A stretch of DNA of 64,000 bases from assembly GCA_963708645.1 (NCBI GenBank), contig CAVPTA010000008.1, positions 270,280-334,279 on the forward strand, in the 5' to 3' direction. The translations under genes and the position numbers were made by a program. This stretch comes from RYN-133 sp963708645. GTDB taxonomy: Bacteria; Actinomycetota; Actinomycetes; Mycobacteriales; Jatrophihabitantaceae. Positions 54,389-64,000 of this stretch are shown piece by piece (the first letter of the stretch is position 1; the number at the start of each line of letters is the position of its first letter). The notes beneath the pieces were generated by a model. The model was given only the letters and a program-made list of their open reading frames with translations. It was not told the origin of the DNA and did no database searches.

Positions 54389-57004
54389 ATGGGAGGGCCA
54401 AGGCAGCTCCTGCGGCTCGTCGGACGAGACGACGAGTCATTGATCCTGGACGACACGCTTGACCGGATCAGCTCTGGTCGATCGGCCGTCGTGCTGATCG
54501 AGGGTGAGGCCGGCATCGGCAAGACCCGGTTGCTGCAGGACGCTCTCGCGACCGCGTGTGGCCGTGGGATCCCGGTGCTCGCTGGCAGCGGGAGAGAGCT
54601 GGAGCGCACCCGCCCATTCGGGGTTATCGCGGAAGCTCTTGGTTGCCGGCGGTCGTCTCCGACCGGCGCCGCGCCGCGATCGCCGAATTGCTGACGACCC
54701 ACGGCGACGACGACCAGGCTCCGATCACGGTGACCAGCGACGCCGGATTACAGTTCCGCGCTGTTGATGCATGCATCGATCTGCTCGAGGAGCTGGCGCT
54801 GTCCGGACCGTTGGTCCTGGCGATGGACGATTTACAGTGGGCCGACCCGTCCAGCTTGTTGACGCTGGGCGCCGCCGGGCGTCGGCTCGCCGGTCTTCCC
54901 GTGGCTCTTGTCGGGTGTTTCCGGCCGACCCCGCGGATCGCGGAGCTGGACCAACTCGTCGCGGCGCTGCACGCCGCAGGGGGCCGACAGTTCACCCTCG
55001 GCCCGTTGTCGGATCCGGCCGTGCAGCAGCTCGCCGCAGAAATAATCGCGGCTGAACCGGGCGGCGTTGGAGCTGTCCGAAACATTGATGCCCGCGATCC
55101 AGGCCCGCGTGGTCATCGACGACGAGTCCAGCCTGCGGTTTCGTCATGATCTGATCCGAGACGCGATCTACGAGGATTTACCGCTTAGCGTGCGCCGCGG
55201 GCTGCACCGCGAAGTTGGCCAACGCCTGGCCCGCTCCGGCGCCTCTGCTCTCCAGGTCGCCGAACATCTAGCCCGCAGCGCTAACGACGATGACGCCGAG
55301 GCCATCGATTGGCTCACCCGCGCCGCCGGGGACGCCGCGCCCATGTCGTCCGGCGTCGCGGCAGGCCTGCTCGAGCGCGCTACCTCGCTGATGACGCCCA
55401 CGAACCCGGACCGCGACCGGCTACTTCTCGCCTGCGCCGGTCACCTGTTCACGGCCGGCCGGGTCGCCGACGCGCTCGCGCTCGGCCGTGAGCTGCTCAC
55501 CCGGCGCCATGACCCGGACGTCGACAGCCGGGCTCGGATTGGCCATGCCTATGCTCTGCTGGCAAACGGACAAGCCGCTGAGGCGCTCGCGGAGCTGGAG
55601 TGGGCCAGCAATTCGGCCTCATCGTCGGGCGCTGAGCGAGGCGCTGCCCTGGCGTGGGCGGAGTTCGCCCGCCTGTCATTGGCGGATCTCGATGGCGCCG
55701 CCGCCCGAGCGGAGCAGGCCAGGGCGGCGCTAACAGGAAGCGATCAACATGATGCGCTCAGCGTCGCGATGGTCACGCTTGCCGCGGTGTCTGAATGCAG
55801 AGGGCATGTGTCCGACGCGCTTCGCATCATTGACGACGGGATCCGCCACGCCGATTACAGCACTGACAGGCAGGGCCACCGCTATCCGATCCACATCACG
55901 CGCGGGCACATCCTGGTCGGGTTAGATCGCCTCGATGACGCCAGGTCCGCGCTACAGACGGGTGAGCAGATCAGCGAGGAGTTCGGGGTTCGCTGGCCCC
56001 TGGCGAGCTACTCGGCATTCCACGCGTTGACCGCATTCATCGCCGGCCGCTGGGATGACGCCATCGCCGAGTCCGAAGCGGGTCTCGGGCAGGCGCAGGA
56101 GACCGGCGAGACGTACTCCTCGGTGCAGGCCCACTCCCTCATGTGTCTGATCTGCCTGCATCGCAACGATCTCGCCCGCGCCGCGTCGGAAGCCGACATC
56201 GCCGTCGGCATCCTCGACAACGGCGGCGGCCGTTTCCGAGCAGTGTGTGCGTGTGGGCGCAGTGGGCCTACGCCCTCGTCCTCGAGGCCCGAAACGAGAT
56301 CAACGACGCGTTCACCCTGCTGGCCGGATGCTGGGATCGCTGCGCGGAGGCAGGACTCGTTCTCGAGTACCGGATGCTCGGGCCGGCCCTGGTCCGGCTA
56401 GCCCTTCGCCGCGGCGACCCCAAGCGAGCCCGGCAGGTCGCAGCCTCGATAGCCGAGCTCGCCCAAGACAACCCCACGATCAGCTCGATGGCCGGTGCAG
56501 CACTGCGTTGCCAGGGCCTAGCAACCGACGACGCCGAGGTCCTGCTCATGGCGGTCGACGCGTACGCGTCGGGATCCCGCCGGTTGAGCTCGCACTCACA
56601 TGTGAGGACGCCGGAACCGCGTTCGCGAGGGCGACGAAACGCACCGCGCCCGGCCGCTGCTTTACCGCGCGATCGATATTTACGAAAGCCTGGAGGCGGC
56701 ACGCGAGCGCGGCCCGGCCGAAGCCGTCGCCCGTGTGGCAGGGATCCGCCGTGGCCGGCGCGGCCCGCGCGGCCGGCCACAGAGCGGCTGGAACAGCCTC
56801 ACTCACACCGAGCGCACCATCGTCGCACTGGTTGCCGAGGGCCTGTCCAACCCGCAGATCGGAGACCGGCTATACATTTCCCGGCGAACCGTGCAGGCGC
56901 ACCTCTCGCACATCTTCCTCAAGCTGGACATCGCCTCACGCGCTCAGCTCGCCGCCGAATCGATCCGGCAGGGCGGCTCGGCGCAGCTCGACCCCAGCGG
57001 ATAG
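54389..57004 (+). pseudogene. Large ATP-binding LuxR-family (LAL) regulator, several frameshifts
   Basis: About 870 residues after correction. The N-terminal AAA ATPase has Walker A GEAGIGKTRLL and Walker B LVLAMDDLQWAD; a long TPR-like helical middle follows (RIGHAYALLANGQAAEALAEL, ALNYS-like repeats), and the C-terminal LuxR HTH is LTHTERTIVALVAEGLSNPQIGDR plus ISRRTVQAHLSHIF. The parts are in different frames, with shifts near 54,650, 55,070, 56,240, 56,580 and 56,700; most look like one-base losses. Such regulators often activate neighbouring catabolic or biosynthetic genes, here perhaps the aldo/keto reductase and monooxygenase. Confidence 0.82.
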
Positions 57005-57050
57005 TGGCACGCTGGAGCTCGACCCCAGCGGATAGTGGCACGCTGGAGCT
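56989..57050 (+). repeat. 31-bp perfect tandem duplication
   Basis: Two identical copies (56989-57019 and 57020-57050) of a unit starting CGACCCCAGCGGATAG. The first copy contains the LuxR stop TAG; the second ends exactly before the GTG of the aldo/keto reductase gene. Confidence 0.93.
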
Positions 57051-57947
57051 GTGACCGACACCCCGTCCGCCGCCTCCTCGGGTAGTTGGCAATTGGGCGA
57101 CGTAGCCGTGAATCGCATCGGCTTCGGCGCGATGCGCGTGACCGGATCCGGAGCGTTCCACCGTGGCTTGCCGAGTGATCGCCACCAGTCCATCTGCCTA
57201 CTTCGAACCGCGGTCGCCATGGGTGTGAACCACATCGACACTGCGGCCTTCTACTTCTCTAGGCTCCGCTGCGCCAACGAGCTGATCAACACCGCGCTAA
57301 ACCCGTACCCGGATGACCTGGTCATCGCCACCAAAGTCGGACCTGCTCGTGACGCGTCCGGAGTGTGGCTCCCTCCGGCACGGCCGGATCAACTCCGCGG
57401 TCAGGTCGAAGAGAATCTGCGTCAACTGGGCCGCGACCGCCTCGATGTGGTCAACCTCCGGCTGTCGGGCAGCGGACCGGTCGCGGACAGTTTCGAGGCC
57501 CTTGCCGATCTGGTCGGGGCCGGGCTGATCGGCAACTTGGGCTTGTCGAACGCCACCGCCGATCAGCTGGCGGAAGCCCAGGCTGTTGCCCCGGTGGTGT
57601 GTGTACAAAACGCATTCGGACTTGGGTATCGCAGCAAGCAGGACGCGCTCATCACCTCCTGTGCTGAGCAGCACATCGCGTTTGTTCCCTTCTTCACCAT
57701 CGCTCGGGCAGGTCGCGAGGCCGGCGTCATCGATGACGACCACGACGTCGTAGTCGCTATCGCTAACGCACGCGGCGTCACCCCGGCACAGGTGCGGCTC
57801 GCCTGGACACTGCACCGCGGACCCAATGTATTGGCCATCCCAGGCACGAGCAGCCCGATGCACCTGGTCGAGAACATCGCTGCCGGGTCGCTCGCACTCT
57901 CGGCCGGCGAGATGGTGCGTCTGGACGCGATCCATTCGGGCAGTTGA
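57051..57947 (+). CDS. Aldo/keto reductase
   Basis: A 298-residue TIM-barrel oxidoreductase using NADPH. The catalytic Asp and Tyr are in VNHIDTAAFYF, and the Lys is in VIATKVGPA. The usual His in the fourth tetrad position is replaced (VVNLRLSGSG), as in the subgroup that reads VNLR. The C-terminal cofactor motif is AIPGTSSPMHLVENI. GTG 57051 sits directly after the tandem duplication, with GGAG in the repeat as ribosome-binding site. Co-transcribed with the LuxR gene; substrate unknown. Confidence 0.88.
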   Translation: MTDTPSAASSGSWQLGDVAVNRIGFGAMRVTGSGAFHRGLPSDRHQSICLLRTAVAMGVNHIDTAAFYFSRLRCANELINTALNPYPDDLVIATKVGPARDASGVWLPPARPDQLRGQVEENLRQLGRDRLDVVNLRLSGSGPVADSFEALADLVGAGLIGNLGLSNATADQLAEAQAVAPVVCVQNAFGLGYRSKQDALITSCAEQHIAFVPFFTIARAGREAGVIDDDHDVVVAIANARGVTPAQVRLAWTLHRGPNVLAIPGTSSPMHLVENIAAGSLALSAGEMVRLDAIHSGS

Positions 57948-57957
57948 GCCCAGCGCG

Positions 57958-59424
57958 TTACGCCGCGGTCGGCGATCCGAACCAGGTGCTGAGTGGTTCT
58001 GTAAAATCACGATCAGCACCCTCTCCTACCCAGGCCACGTACCCGTCGGGCCGAATCAAGACGCCAGCAGGTGCATCGACCGTGCCCAGCGCTGGGAGTT
58101 CCCACCGCCCGTCATATTCAGCGTCGATCAACCGAACCCGATGCCCCCATGCAGTGATGTCGAGGTCGCCAGGCGCACCGAGGTTGAGGAGCAGCGGCCG
58201 GGCATCGTGTAGCAGGCTGAGCACTCGCAGCGAGCCGCTGGCTGTGACCAGGTCGAGATCGGGCATCCGTCGTCCGAGCAGTGGGTGCCCGTTACCGAGA
58301 TCGTAATGAATGTCCAGGCCGGACATCATCGCGGCGAACCGCTTACGCGGCTCGTCCATGCTCAACAGCACGGACATGACTTCCTGTAAGGCCTCGACCC
58401 GTTCGTCGGTACGGCCGAGCGCGGTCTGCGCCATCGTGTTGCGCAGCACGCGGGCGGCGATGGGGTGCCGCTCTGCGTGATAGGTGTCCAGCAGGCTGTC
58501 CGGTGATGTCTCGTTGACCACCTGGGCCAGCTTCCACCCCAGGTTCACGGCATCTTGTACGCCGGTGTTGAGCCCCTGCCCGCCGGCCGGTGCATGCACG
58601 TGGGCCGCGTCGCCGGCCAACAGCACCCGCCGGTCTCGGTACGCCGCCGCCTGGCGGGTCACATCAGTGAACCGTGAAATCCAGCGGGCGGTGTGCAGAC
58701 CATAGTCCGTCCCGTACACGGCGGTTAGCGCTTGGCTCAGATCACGGAGCGTCGGCTCGCCGCTGTGGTCCATGTGCTGTTCCCGCACAACGGCCCGGAC
58801 CAGGTCGCCGTTGTCGAGCCGATTGAGCGAGTGGACGCCCTTGCCCTCGTGGCGGATGCCGAAGACAGGTTCGTCGCGCATCTCTACCTCGGCAACCAGG
58901 GAACTGGTCGACGGGTCCCACCCCGCGAAGTCGATGCCGGCGGTCTTGCGAACCAGGCTTCGGCCTCCATCGCACCCGACGAGGTAGTTGGCCCGCAGCG
59001 AGCGGCCGTTGGACAGCGCCACGTCGACCCCGGTTTCGTCCTGCCCGAAGCCGGTCACTTCACATCCGCGATAGGTCCGTACCCCAAGCTCATCGACCCA
59101 GCGGGCCACGATCTCCTCGAACCGGTTTTGCCACAGCGCGAGGCCATAGTTGTGCCGGGTGGGAAAGTCGCTGATGTCCAACGGAATCGTTGAGAAGCTG
59201 GTGACTTGCGCCACGGTTCCCTGCGAGATAAAGCGTTCAGCGATGCCACGCTGATCGAGAATCTCGATGGTGCGCGCGTGCAGACCGCCTGCACGCGATC
59301 CGGGAAGTTCGTGGCCTGCGCGACGCTCGACGACGGCGACGTCGACCGCCGCCAGCGCCAACTCAGCCGCCAACATCAACCCCGTCGGGCCTCCGCCGGC
59401 GATCACCACTGCATGCTTGGTCAT
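57958..59424 (-). CDS. FAD-dependent aromatic monooxygenase (Rox/PheA-like)
   Basis: A 488-residue class A flavoprotein hydroxylase: GxGxxG-type IAGGGPTGLMLAAELAL, the DG motif VGCDGGRSLVRK, and the FAD ribityl motif GDAAHVHAP with GQGLNTGVQDA. Length and the LHARTIEILDQRG stretch are close to rifampicin monooxygenases (Rox), which inactivate rifamycins; phenol or polyketide hydroxylases are alternatives. It is convergent with the aldo/keto reductase gene, 10 bases apart. It could protect against or tailor an aromatic metabolite. Confidence 0.88.
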   Translation of the reverse strand: MTKHAVVIAGGGPTGLMLAAELALAAVDVAVVERRAGHELPGSRAGGLHARTIEILDQRGIAERFISQGTVAQVTSFSTIPLDISDFPTRHNYGLALWQNRFEEIVARWVDELGVRTYRGCEVTGFGQDETGVDVALSNGRSLRANYLVGCDGGRSLVRKTAGIDFAGWDPSTSSLVAEVEMRDEPVFGIRHEGKGVHSLNRLDNGDLVRAVVREQHMDHSGEPTLRDLSQALTAVYGTDYGLHTARWISRFTDVTRQAAAYRDRRVLLAGDAAHVHAPAGGQGLNTGVQDAVNLGWKLAQVVNETSPDSLLDTYHAERHPIAARVLRNTMAQTALGRTDERVEALQEVMSVLLSMDEPRKRFAAMMSGLDIHYDLGNGHPLLGRRMPDLDLVTASGSLRVLSLLHDARPLLLNLGAPGDLDITAWGHRVRLIDAEYDGRWELPALGTVDAPAGVLIRPDGYVAWVGEGADRDFTEPLSTWFGSPTAA

Positions 59425-59953
59425 ATCTGCACCCTCTCGCAGGTCTCATTTCGGTGTTGTTCTGGTTAGACGTCGGCTGTCACGTGTGCGATTCGATTAC
59501 GCGGGCGTTCAGCGCGACCCATATGACGCCGTCGGTGCCGGCGCCGGGGTCGGGTCGTCGGCGGAGCGGAGCTAAGCCTGCCCGGCGACACAACGGTCAC
59601 GATCGACCGTGGACCATCGACCTGCTCGCCGCGCGACTCTGGAGGTGTGAACCGAACGTGCTTTCATGGCATCTGTCGTTGCGCGGTTGCTTGCTCAACA
59701 GTGAAGGACAAATCCTGAGCAGACATCCGCCACCCGGCCTATTTGTCCGCCGACGTCAGCCATTGACTGTCGTCATCACCGGCGCGCCAACGTGGTCGGT
59801 TCCCTAAAATGGATCTTGCCGATCTGTGCCGCGCCGACCACGTCTATTCAGTCCAGTTGCCGGATGCCGCGGTGCCCTGCGTCGTAGTCGCCCTTCCATC
59901 GCGGAAGTAGGCCGGCGCGCAACCCGACCCGTGGCCTGACATCTCATCCCGGC
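59425..59953. other. Region without a convincing gene
   Basis: Upstream region of the monooxygenase gene and downstream region of the GNAT gene. One 33-codon frame (MDLADLCRADHVYSVQ) near 59,809 is the only candidate; I see no promoter or hairpin I would defend. Confidence 0.5.
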
Positions 59954-60994
59954 CTATTCGTGTGGAAGTCCGACCTGCGGGCCCGGGGGTGACGCCTGCC
60001 AGGTGAAGTCGAAGCGGCGAGCGAACTCGACGTAGCCGGCTCTCATGAACGCGGCTCGCATTGGGGTGTTGGCTACATCCGTGTCGGCGCGGATCTGCGG
60101 AGCGCCGGAGTGGGCGAGCAGCTGAGTCGCGTGCGCCAGCAACGCGTCGCTGTACCGTTTACCCCGGTGGGCAGCCGCGACGCCGAGTTCGGCGATCACC
60201 GGACGGTCGCCGTTGACCAAGGCCGGAACGACATAGCCGACCAGAGTGCCGGCCCGATCGATTCCGACGGTGAACCAGTCGGGGTTACCGTCACATTTTT
60301 GCGCGGACCGTAGCCGCAGTTCCGCCTCGTTGCAACGTCCCAATCGTTCGCGTCCGGCGATCATGCCGTGATCCAGGGACCGGTCGCCGACGGCTGCGAA
60401 GACCTCGATCAGGTCGGCCTCGTGGATGGTCGCAGCGGCTCGCACGGTGAGTTCACGCGGCGGCGGCGGCGGCGGGGAGTTCGGCGTCCACTGGACACGA
60501 ACGCGCTCCACTTCGAGGGAATATTCGGCCAGTCCGAGCGCCGCGGCCAGCGCTGGCCTGGCTTCGACGAGGTCACCGATCTGACCGTTGACCTGCACGC
60601 TGCACAGGGCGGAGCGTGCGCCGATCGTGACGCGACTCCATGTCAAGAGCTCGGCCATCGCCGAGGCGTCTCGATCACCGAGCACATCGACCATTTCCGG
60701 CTCATGACCGCTGCCGGCCGACCACCACAGTGCAGCGGCCAACAGTGTATCGCCGTCATCGGCCCGCCAAAGCCATTGCGCGCGCGTGGTTCCCTCGCGA
60801 AGACCGTGATCGATCATCGAACGCCAACGTTCGGGCTCGGTGCCTAACGCAGCTAGCTGGGCCACCTGGCCAGAGCGTGCCGAATCCAGGGCGGACAACG
60901 TCACCGGCAATGTTGTTCGACCGACTCTCGTCGAGTTCCTGATGAAAGCAGAGCGAAATTCCTGAGTCCTGCTCCGTGCTGTCGATTGACGCAC
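59954..60994 (-). CDS. GNAT-family N-acetyltransferase
   Basis: A 346-residue acetyltransferase, probably with two GNAT lobes: a degenerate first half, a proline run (NSPPPPPPRELTV) and a C-terminal active lobe with the acetyl-CoA motif A segment ELGVAAAHRGKRYSDALL. GTG 60994 has a GGAG upstream; GTG 60904 (VTLSALDSARSG) is a shorter alternative. Acceptor substrate unknown. Confidence 0.82.
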   Translation of the reverse strand: MRQSTARSRTQEFRSAFIRNSTRVGRTTLPVTLSALDSARSGQVAQLAALGTEPERWRSMIDHGLREGTTRAQWLWRADDGDTLLAAALWWSAGSGHEPEMVDVLGDRDASAMAELLTWSRVTIGARSALCSVQVNGQIGDLVEARPALAAALGLAEYSLEVERVRVQWTPNSPPPPPPRELTVRAAATIHEADLIEVFAAVGDRSLDHGMIAGRERLGRCNEAELRLRSAQKCDGNPDWFTVGIDRAGTLVGYVVPALVNGDRPVIAELGVAAAHRGKRYSDALLAHATQLLAHSGAPQIRADTDVANTPMRAAFMRAGYVEFARRFDFTWQASPPGPQVGLPHE

Positions 60995-61882
60995 TCGAAG
61001 GATCTCCGGTTCGTCCGGCGAGCGACGAACAGCTGCGGCGTCAACCTTAGCGAGTACCCGTTCGACGAGGCGGGTTGTTCATCAGTTCGTTCCCGGTTCG
61101 ATACCGATGCACGATGCTTTCGACAACTTGTCGATGATCGCGGAAAGGCCTACCCGATAAGCCATTCGAGCTTGCCAGCACCGGCTCGATCCGAGACCAC
61201 ACCCGATGGCTGAGTTCAGCTGAACGCGTCTCCCGATCACACTGCCGCGCCCACCGTCACCCGATAGGGAGACACGCCCTAGGCGTGCTCGAGGCGACAG
61301 CATGCGTCGGATTCCCGATCTGGGTTCCTTGGTTGAGGGACCACCGTTCCTCGACTGCCCTCTCACGCCGGCTGCGGTCGCCAGCCGCGCTCGCGCATCA
61401 TTTGTCTAGCCAGGTCGTCCGGTTGGGTGAAGAGCCGACTGTCAACGGCGATGCCGCGCGGGGTCAGGATTCACGTGCCGTCGACAGTGGTGATCCTGTG
61501 CGACACCTGGGCAGTTCCCGGCGGTCGGCCAGGACACGTCTAGGTGTCGCGGCGATCTATCTGGCTCATATTCGGTTGCTGTCGGTGAAGGACCACGCTT
61601 TCATGAACTGCTCAACGACCCACACCCTCCCGTGCTCCCACTCGATGTCACCGCAGCCGAGTTTCGCGGCGCATGACCGCGGTCCCGGCTCGAGCAGGCG
61701 CCAACCCGCAATCGGAGCGAACGCTGGACAAGCCTGAGCGCGACCGCCGGCATCGACCAGGTCGTGTCCGACGGGCGAGATTATCCGACCACGGCTGCGG
61801 GCCAGACACCTACGGCCGAAACCTGCGCGATCGCAATCCAAGAGAGAAGAAGATCGATGCCAGCTGTCCCGCCAGTCCCACG
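60995..61882. other. Region without a convincing gene
   Basis: Nearly 900 bases. A minus-strand stretch at about 61,566-61,740 (GDIEWEHGRVWVVEQFMKAW) looks protein-like but has no partner or family; other frames read as noise. It may hold decayed genes. Confidence 0.45.
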
Positions 61883-62522
61883 GTGGTCCATCCGATACCC
61901 GATCAGCCGCGGGTCGTGTTGTTGCAACCCTTGATCACGTCGCCCCTCGTCGAGGTTGGCGAGTTCACCTACTATGACGATCCGGACGACGCGACCGCCT
62001 TCCTGACGCGCAACGTGCTCTACCACTACGGGCAGGGGAAGCTGATCATCGGAAAGTTCTGCGCTCTTGGCGACGGTGTGCGCTTCCTTATGGGCGGTGC
62101 AAATCATCGAATGGACGGCCCGTCGACATTCCCCTTCCCGATCATGGGTGCATCGTCTGGTCCGATGCCTTCGACCTGCTTGCCGACCTACCCAGCCGGG
62201 GGGACACCGTGGTCGGCAACGACGTTTGGATCGGAATCCAGCCATGGTCATGCCCGGAGTCCATATCGGCGACGGGGCGATCGTCGCCTCGGGGTCTGTT
62301 GTCGTCGAGAACGTTCCCGAGTACGGCATCGTCGGGGGCAACCCTGCCCGCGTTATAGGCCGCCGCTACAGCGACGACCAGATCGCGCGCCTACTCGAGC
62401 TTGCATGGTGGAACTGGCCCCTCGAACACATCACCGAACACGTCCGGACGATCATGTCGGGAAGCGTTGATGACTTGGAATCCTGTGCCCCGTGTGTCAG
62501 TGCACGCGGAGATATCCCCTAG
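61883..62522 (+). pseudogene. Vat/CatB-type xenobiotic acetyltransferase (hexapeptide), frameshifted
   Basis: A left-handed beta-helix acetyltransferase of about 213 residues: VEVGEFTYYDDPDDATAF, GKFCALGDGVRFLMGGANHR with the catalytic His, GDTVVGNDVWIG, VMPGVHIGDGAIVASGSVVV and NPARVIGRRYSD. Reading it needs two shifts (about 62,150 and 62,235). Relatives acetylate streptogramin A or chloramphenicol, but many chromosomal homologues have other substrates. GTG 61883 is the best start I can find. Confidence 0.8.
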
Positions 62523-63218
62523 GCGGCGAGCTGATCTCCCATCTTCAGGATGCCGCTTCGACAGGCATCACATTCAGGGACGCGACCCGTCACGTTTCAG
62601 GCGTGGGCCGAGCCCGCGCACGATCAGGTGGCAGCGATGTCACCGCGCAACAAGACGGTTGGCGTCGAAATCCTGAGTAGCCTCGGGACCTCGCAAAACG
62701 TGCTCACTCAAGACCGTCGCCACGCAAGGCCGTCGCCACGGAGGTGTCGCCGAGTTGCAGACCTGCGTGAGTCGCGGACGACCATTCCTCGACACGTTAC
62801 TGCCGGAACACATCAGCGCCACCGCCCACCGTTGCGAGCGGATCGGTGTTCCGGTGCGCTGGCTCCACCCGACGCTCGCGAGCGTTCGCCGGCTCACACC
62901 GTAGACCAGCACCTCCGCCAAGCAGCCCTGACCTGAGGATCGCCCGACACGAGAAGATGATCGTCGTGGCGATGATCGAAAATTGGTTCGGTTCAGTGGC
63001 TTCGAACGGCGACCATCCGGATCAAGCACCGTGCGAGCCCCCGCCCGTTCATCGATCCGCGGATGGCCACGTGAGGTGCGGCGAACCAGGATGGTCGACG
63101 TATCGATTGTCCAGCCTCTCACCAGAATTCTCGGCGCAGGGCCGGCGGGATCAGCGCAAGCTCGACACTTGCCCGGTCGAGCGGGATCGATGGCCAGGCC
63201 AGCCGGGCAGCTTGCGCT
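62523..63218. other. Region without a convincing gene
   Basis: A plus-strand stretch ending at about 62,903 (GRPFLDTLLPEHISATAHRCERI) is open and protein-like but lacks a start and a recognisable family. The rest reads as noncoding or decayed. Confidence 0.4.
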
Positions 63219-63979
63219 TCACATCGGCCCGTGCGGGAGGGCATACGCGACGTCGGGGCGAGCGTTCCGTTCAGCCAGTTCTGCTGCCCGATGCCAGTCG
63301 TACTCCACCGCATGAAAGACAGCCTGCCACCCCCCGGGCAGTTCGCTGAATAACGGCGTATCTCGCGTGAGGGGTGCCCACCTCCATTACGTGCGGGTTG
63401 CGGCTTATTGTCGGCATATGCTGGCCAACCCACGCTGCCTGGGTTCACGACAAGGGTGCCGGACGGCAGTCGCATCTCGCGCTGTAGGTGGGTGTGACCG
63501 CACAGCAACAATGACCAGCCGGACACATCTCCAAGGCGCTCCAGCACCTCATCGTGCGTAGCCGCTCGGGCGCCTGTCTGCTCAACGGTTTCGAGCAAGT
63601 AGGTCAGGTCGTCGCTTGGCGAACCGTGGAACGCGAGGACGCCCACCGCAAGTTCTAACGTGAGCGGAAGGGATGCCAGCCAGGCCAGGTGTTCCGGGCT
63701 CATCACTGCGCGTGCGAGCCTGTCCGAAGCACTCGCATCTGCTCTGGTGAGGTCGTAAGTAACTGCCGCTCGTGGTTACCGCGGACCGTGGGCAATCGCA
63801 GTGCAACTCACCCGGTCGGCGGTTTCACGCGGCTGCAGCCCGCCGGATAGCAAGTCCCCCAAGTCGACCGTCACGTCGACCGACCTGGTGGCAATGTCGG
63901 CAAGCACGGCCTCGAGGGCGAGCAGGTTGCCGTGAGTGTCTGATATTGCCGCGATTCGCACCGAAGCATCATCACCCAT
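63219..63979 (-). pseudogene. YfcE-like metallophosphoesterase, frameshifted
   Basis: A calcineurin-type phosphoesterase of about 250 residues. Metal-binding motifs in order: ISDTHGN, VDLGDLLSGG, RGNHERQ, FHGSP and LCGHTHLQ. The GNHE motif lies in a second frame between 63,806 and 63,730; the first and central parts share one frame. The C-terminus (EYDWHRAAELAERNARP...HGPM) is again in another frame and ends at 63219. ATG 63979. Probably a small phosphodiesterase; substrate unknown. Confidence 0.78.
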
Positions 63980-64000
63980 CCCCATGGACACGCACGAACG

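Noticed and set aside
61090..61110. GGTTCGATACC resembling a tRNA T arm
   Set aside because: No acceptor or anticodon arm can be formed around it on either strand.
61566..61841. Minus-strand frame with GDIEWEHGRVWVVEQF
   Set aside because: Protein-like for about 40 residues only, with no clear start or family; kept as an unexplained region.
1..64000. CRISPR array or rRNA operon
   Set aside because: No regularly spaced direct repeats of 24-40 bases and no rRNA-like segments were seen.

Overview
The window is high-GC actinobacterial DNA (Actinomycetota). The signs are an orphan groEL under CIRCE elements, a DUF3263/VirR-like pair, actinobacterial families (DUF3349, DUF4232, LytR_C), a GTTCACC-type PHO box, many GTG starts and leaderless promoters. 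I cannot fix a genus; a Frankineae-like or Mycobacteriales-like relative is a guess.

Left part, about 1-42,100, reads as ordinary chromosome. It opens with the 5' part of groEL, a P450 and a cold-shock gene, then an ECF sigma factor with a transmembrane partner carrying META/HslJ-like repeats. A tightly overlapping organosulfur operon follows (ABC transporter, flavin monooxygenase, TauD). Next come threonine synthase behind a SAM-I riboswitch, the VirR-like/DUF3263 pair, a WXG-like protein with a hydrolase, an acyl-CoA ligase, a secreted five-repeat protein, cytosine uptake and deamination, a NarL-type two-component system, a PiT phosphate transporter cluster with a PHO box, a VOC/FAD/SDR/SnoaL operon, a LigD-type polymerase and a phospholipase D-like enzyme.

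At about 42,150 there is a displaced 3' half of tRNA-Thr(TGT) on the minus strand. Everything to its right looks mobile: a MobF relaxase, an MNT/HEPN pair, a DUF262/DUF1524 restriction-like gene, a plasmid-type HTH operon, and an IS110 element that ends the homology of a pabB gene. Further right lie a large LuxR regulator with an aldo/keto reductase, a Rox-like flavin monooxygenase, a GNAT enzyme, a Vat-like acetyltransferase and a metallophosphatase. The fragment's orientation places the chromosome on its left and the element on its right, with the intact tRNA and the integrase probably beyond the window.

The most striking item is the IS110 element at 51,441-52,873. Its 5' noncoding region can be read as a bridge RNA: two stem-enclosed loops whose four guide segments match both genomic flanks and both element ends around a shared CT core.

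Many genes carry apparent single-base frameshifts, often in short G/C runs. Left of 45 kb most resemble +1 insertions and further right most resemble -1 deletions. Residual assembly error is the simplest explanation for much of this, so genes marked broken may be intact in the organism.
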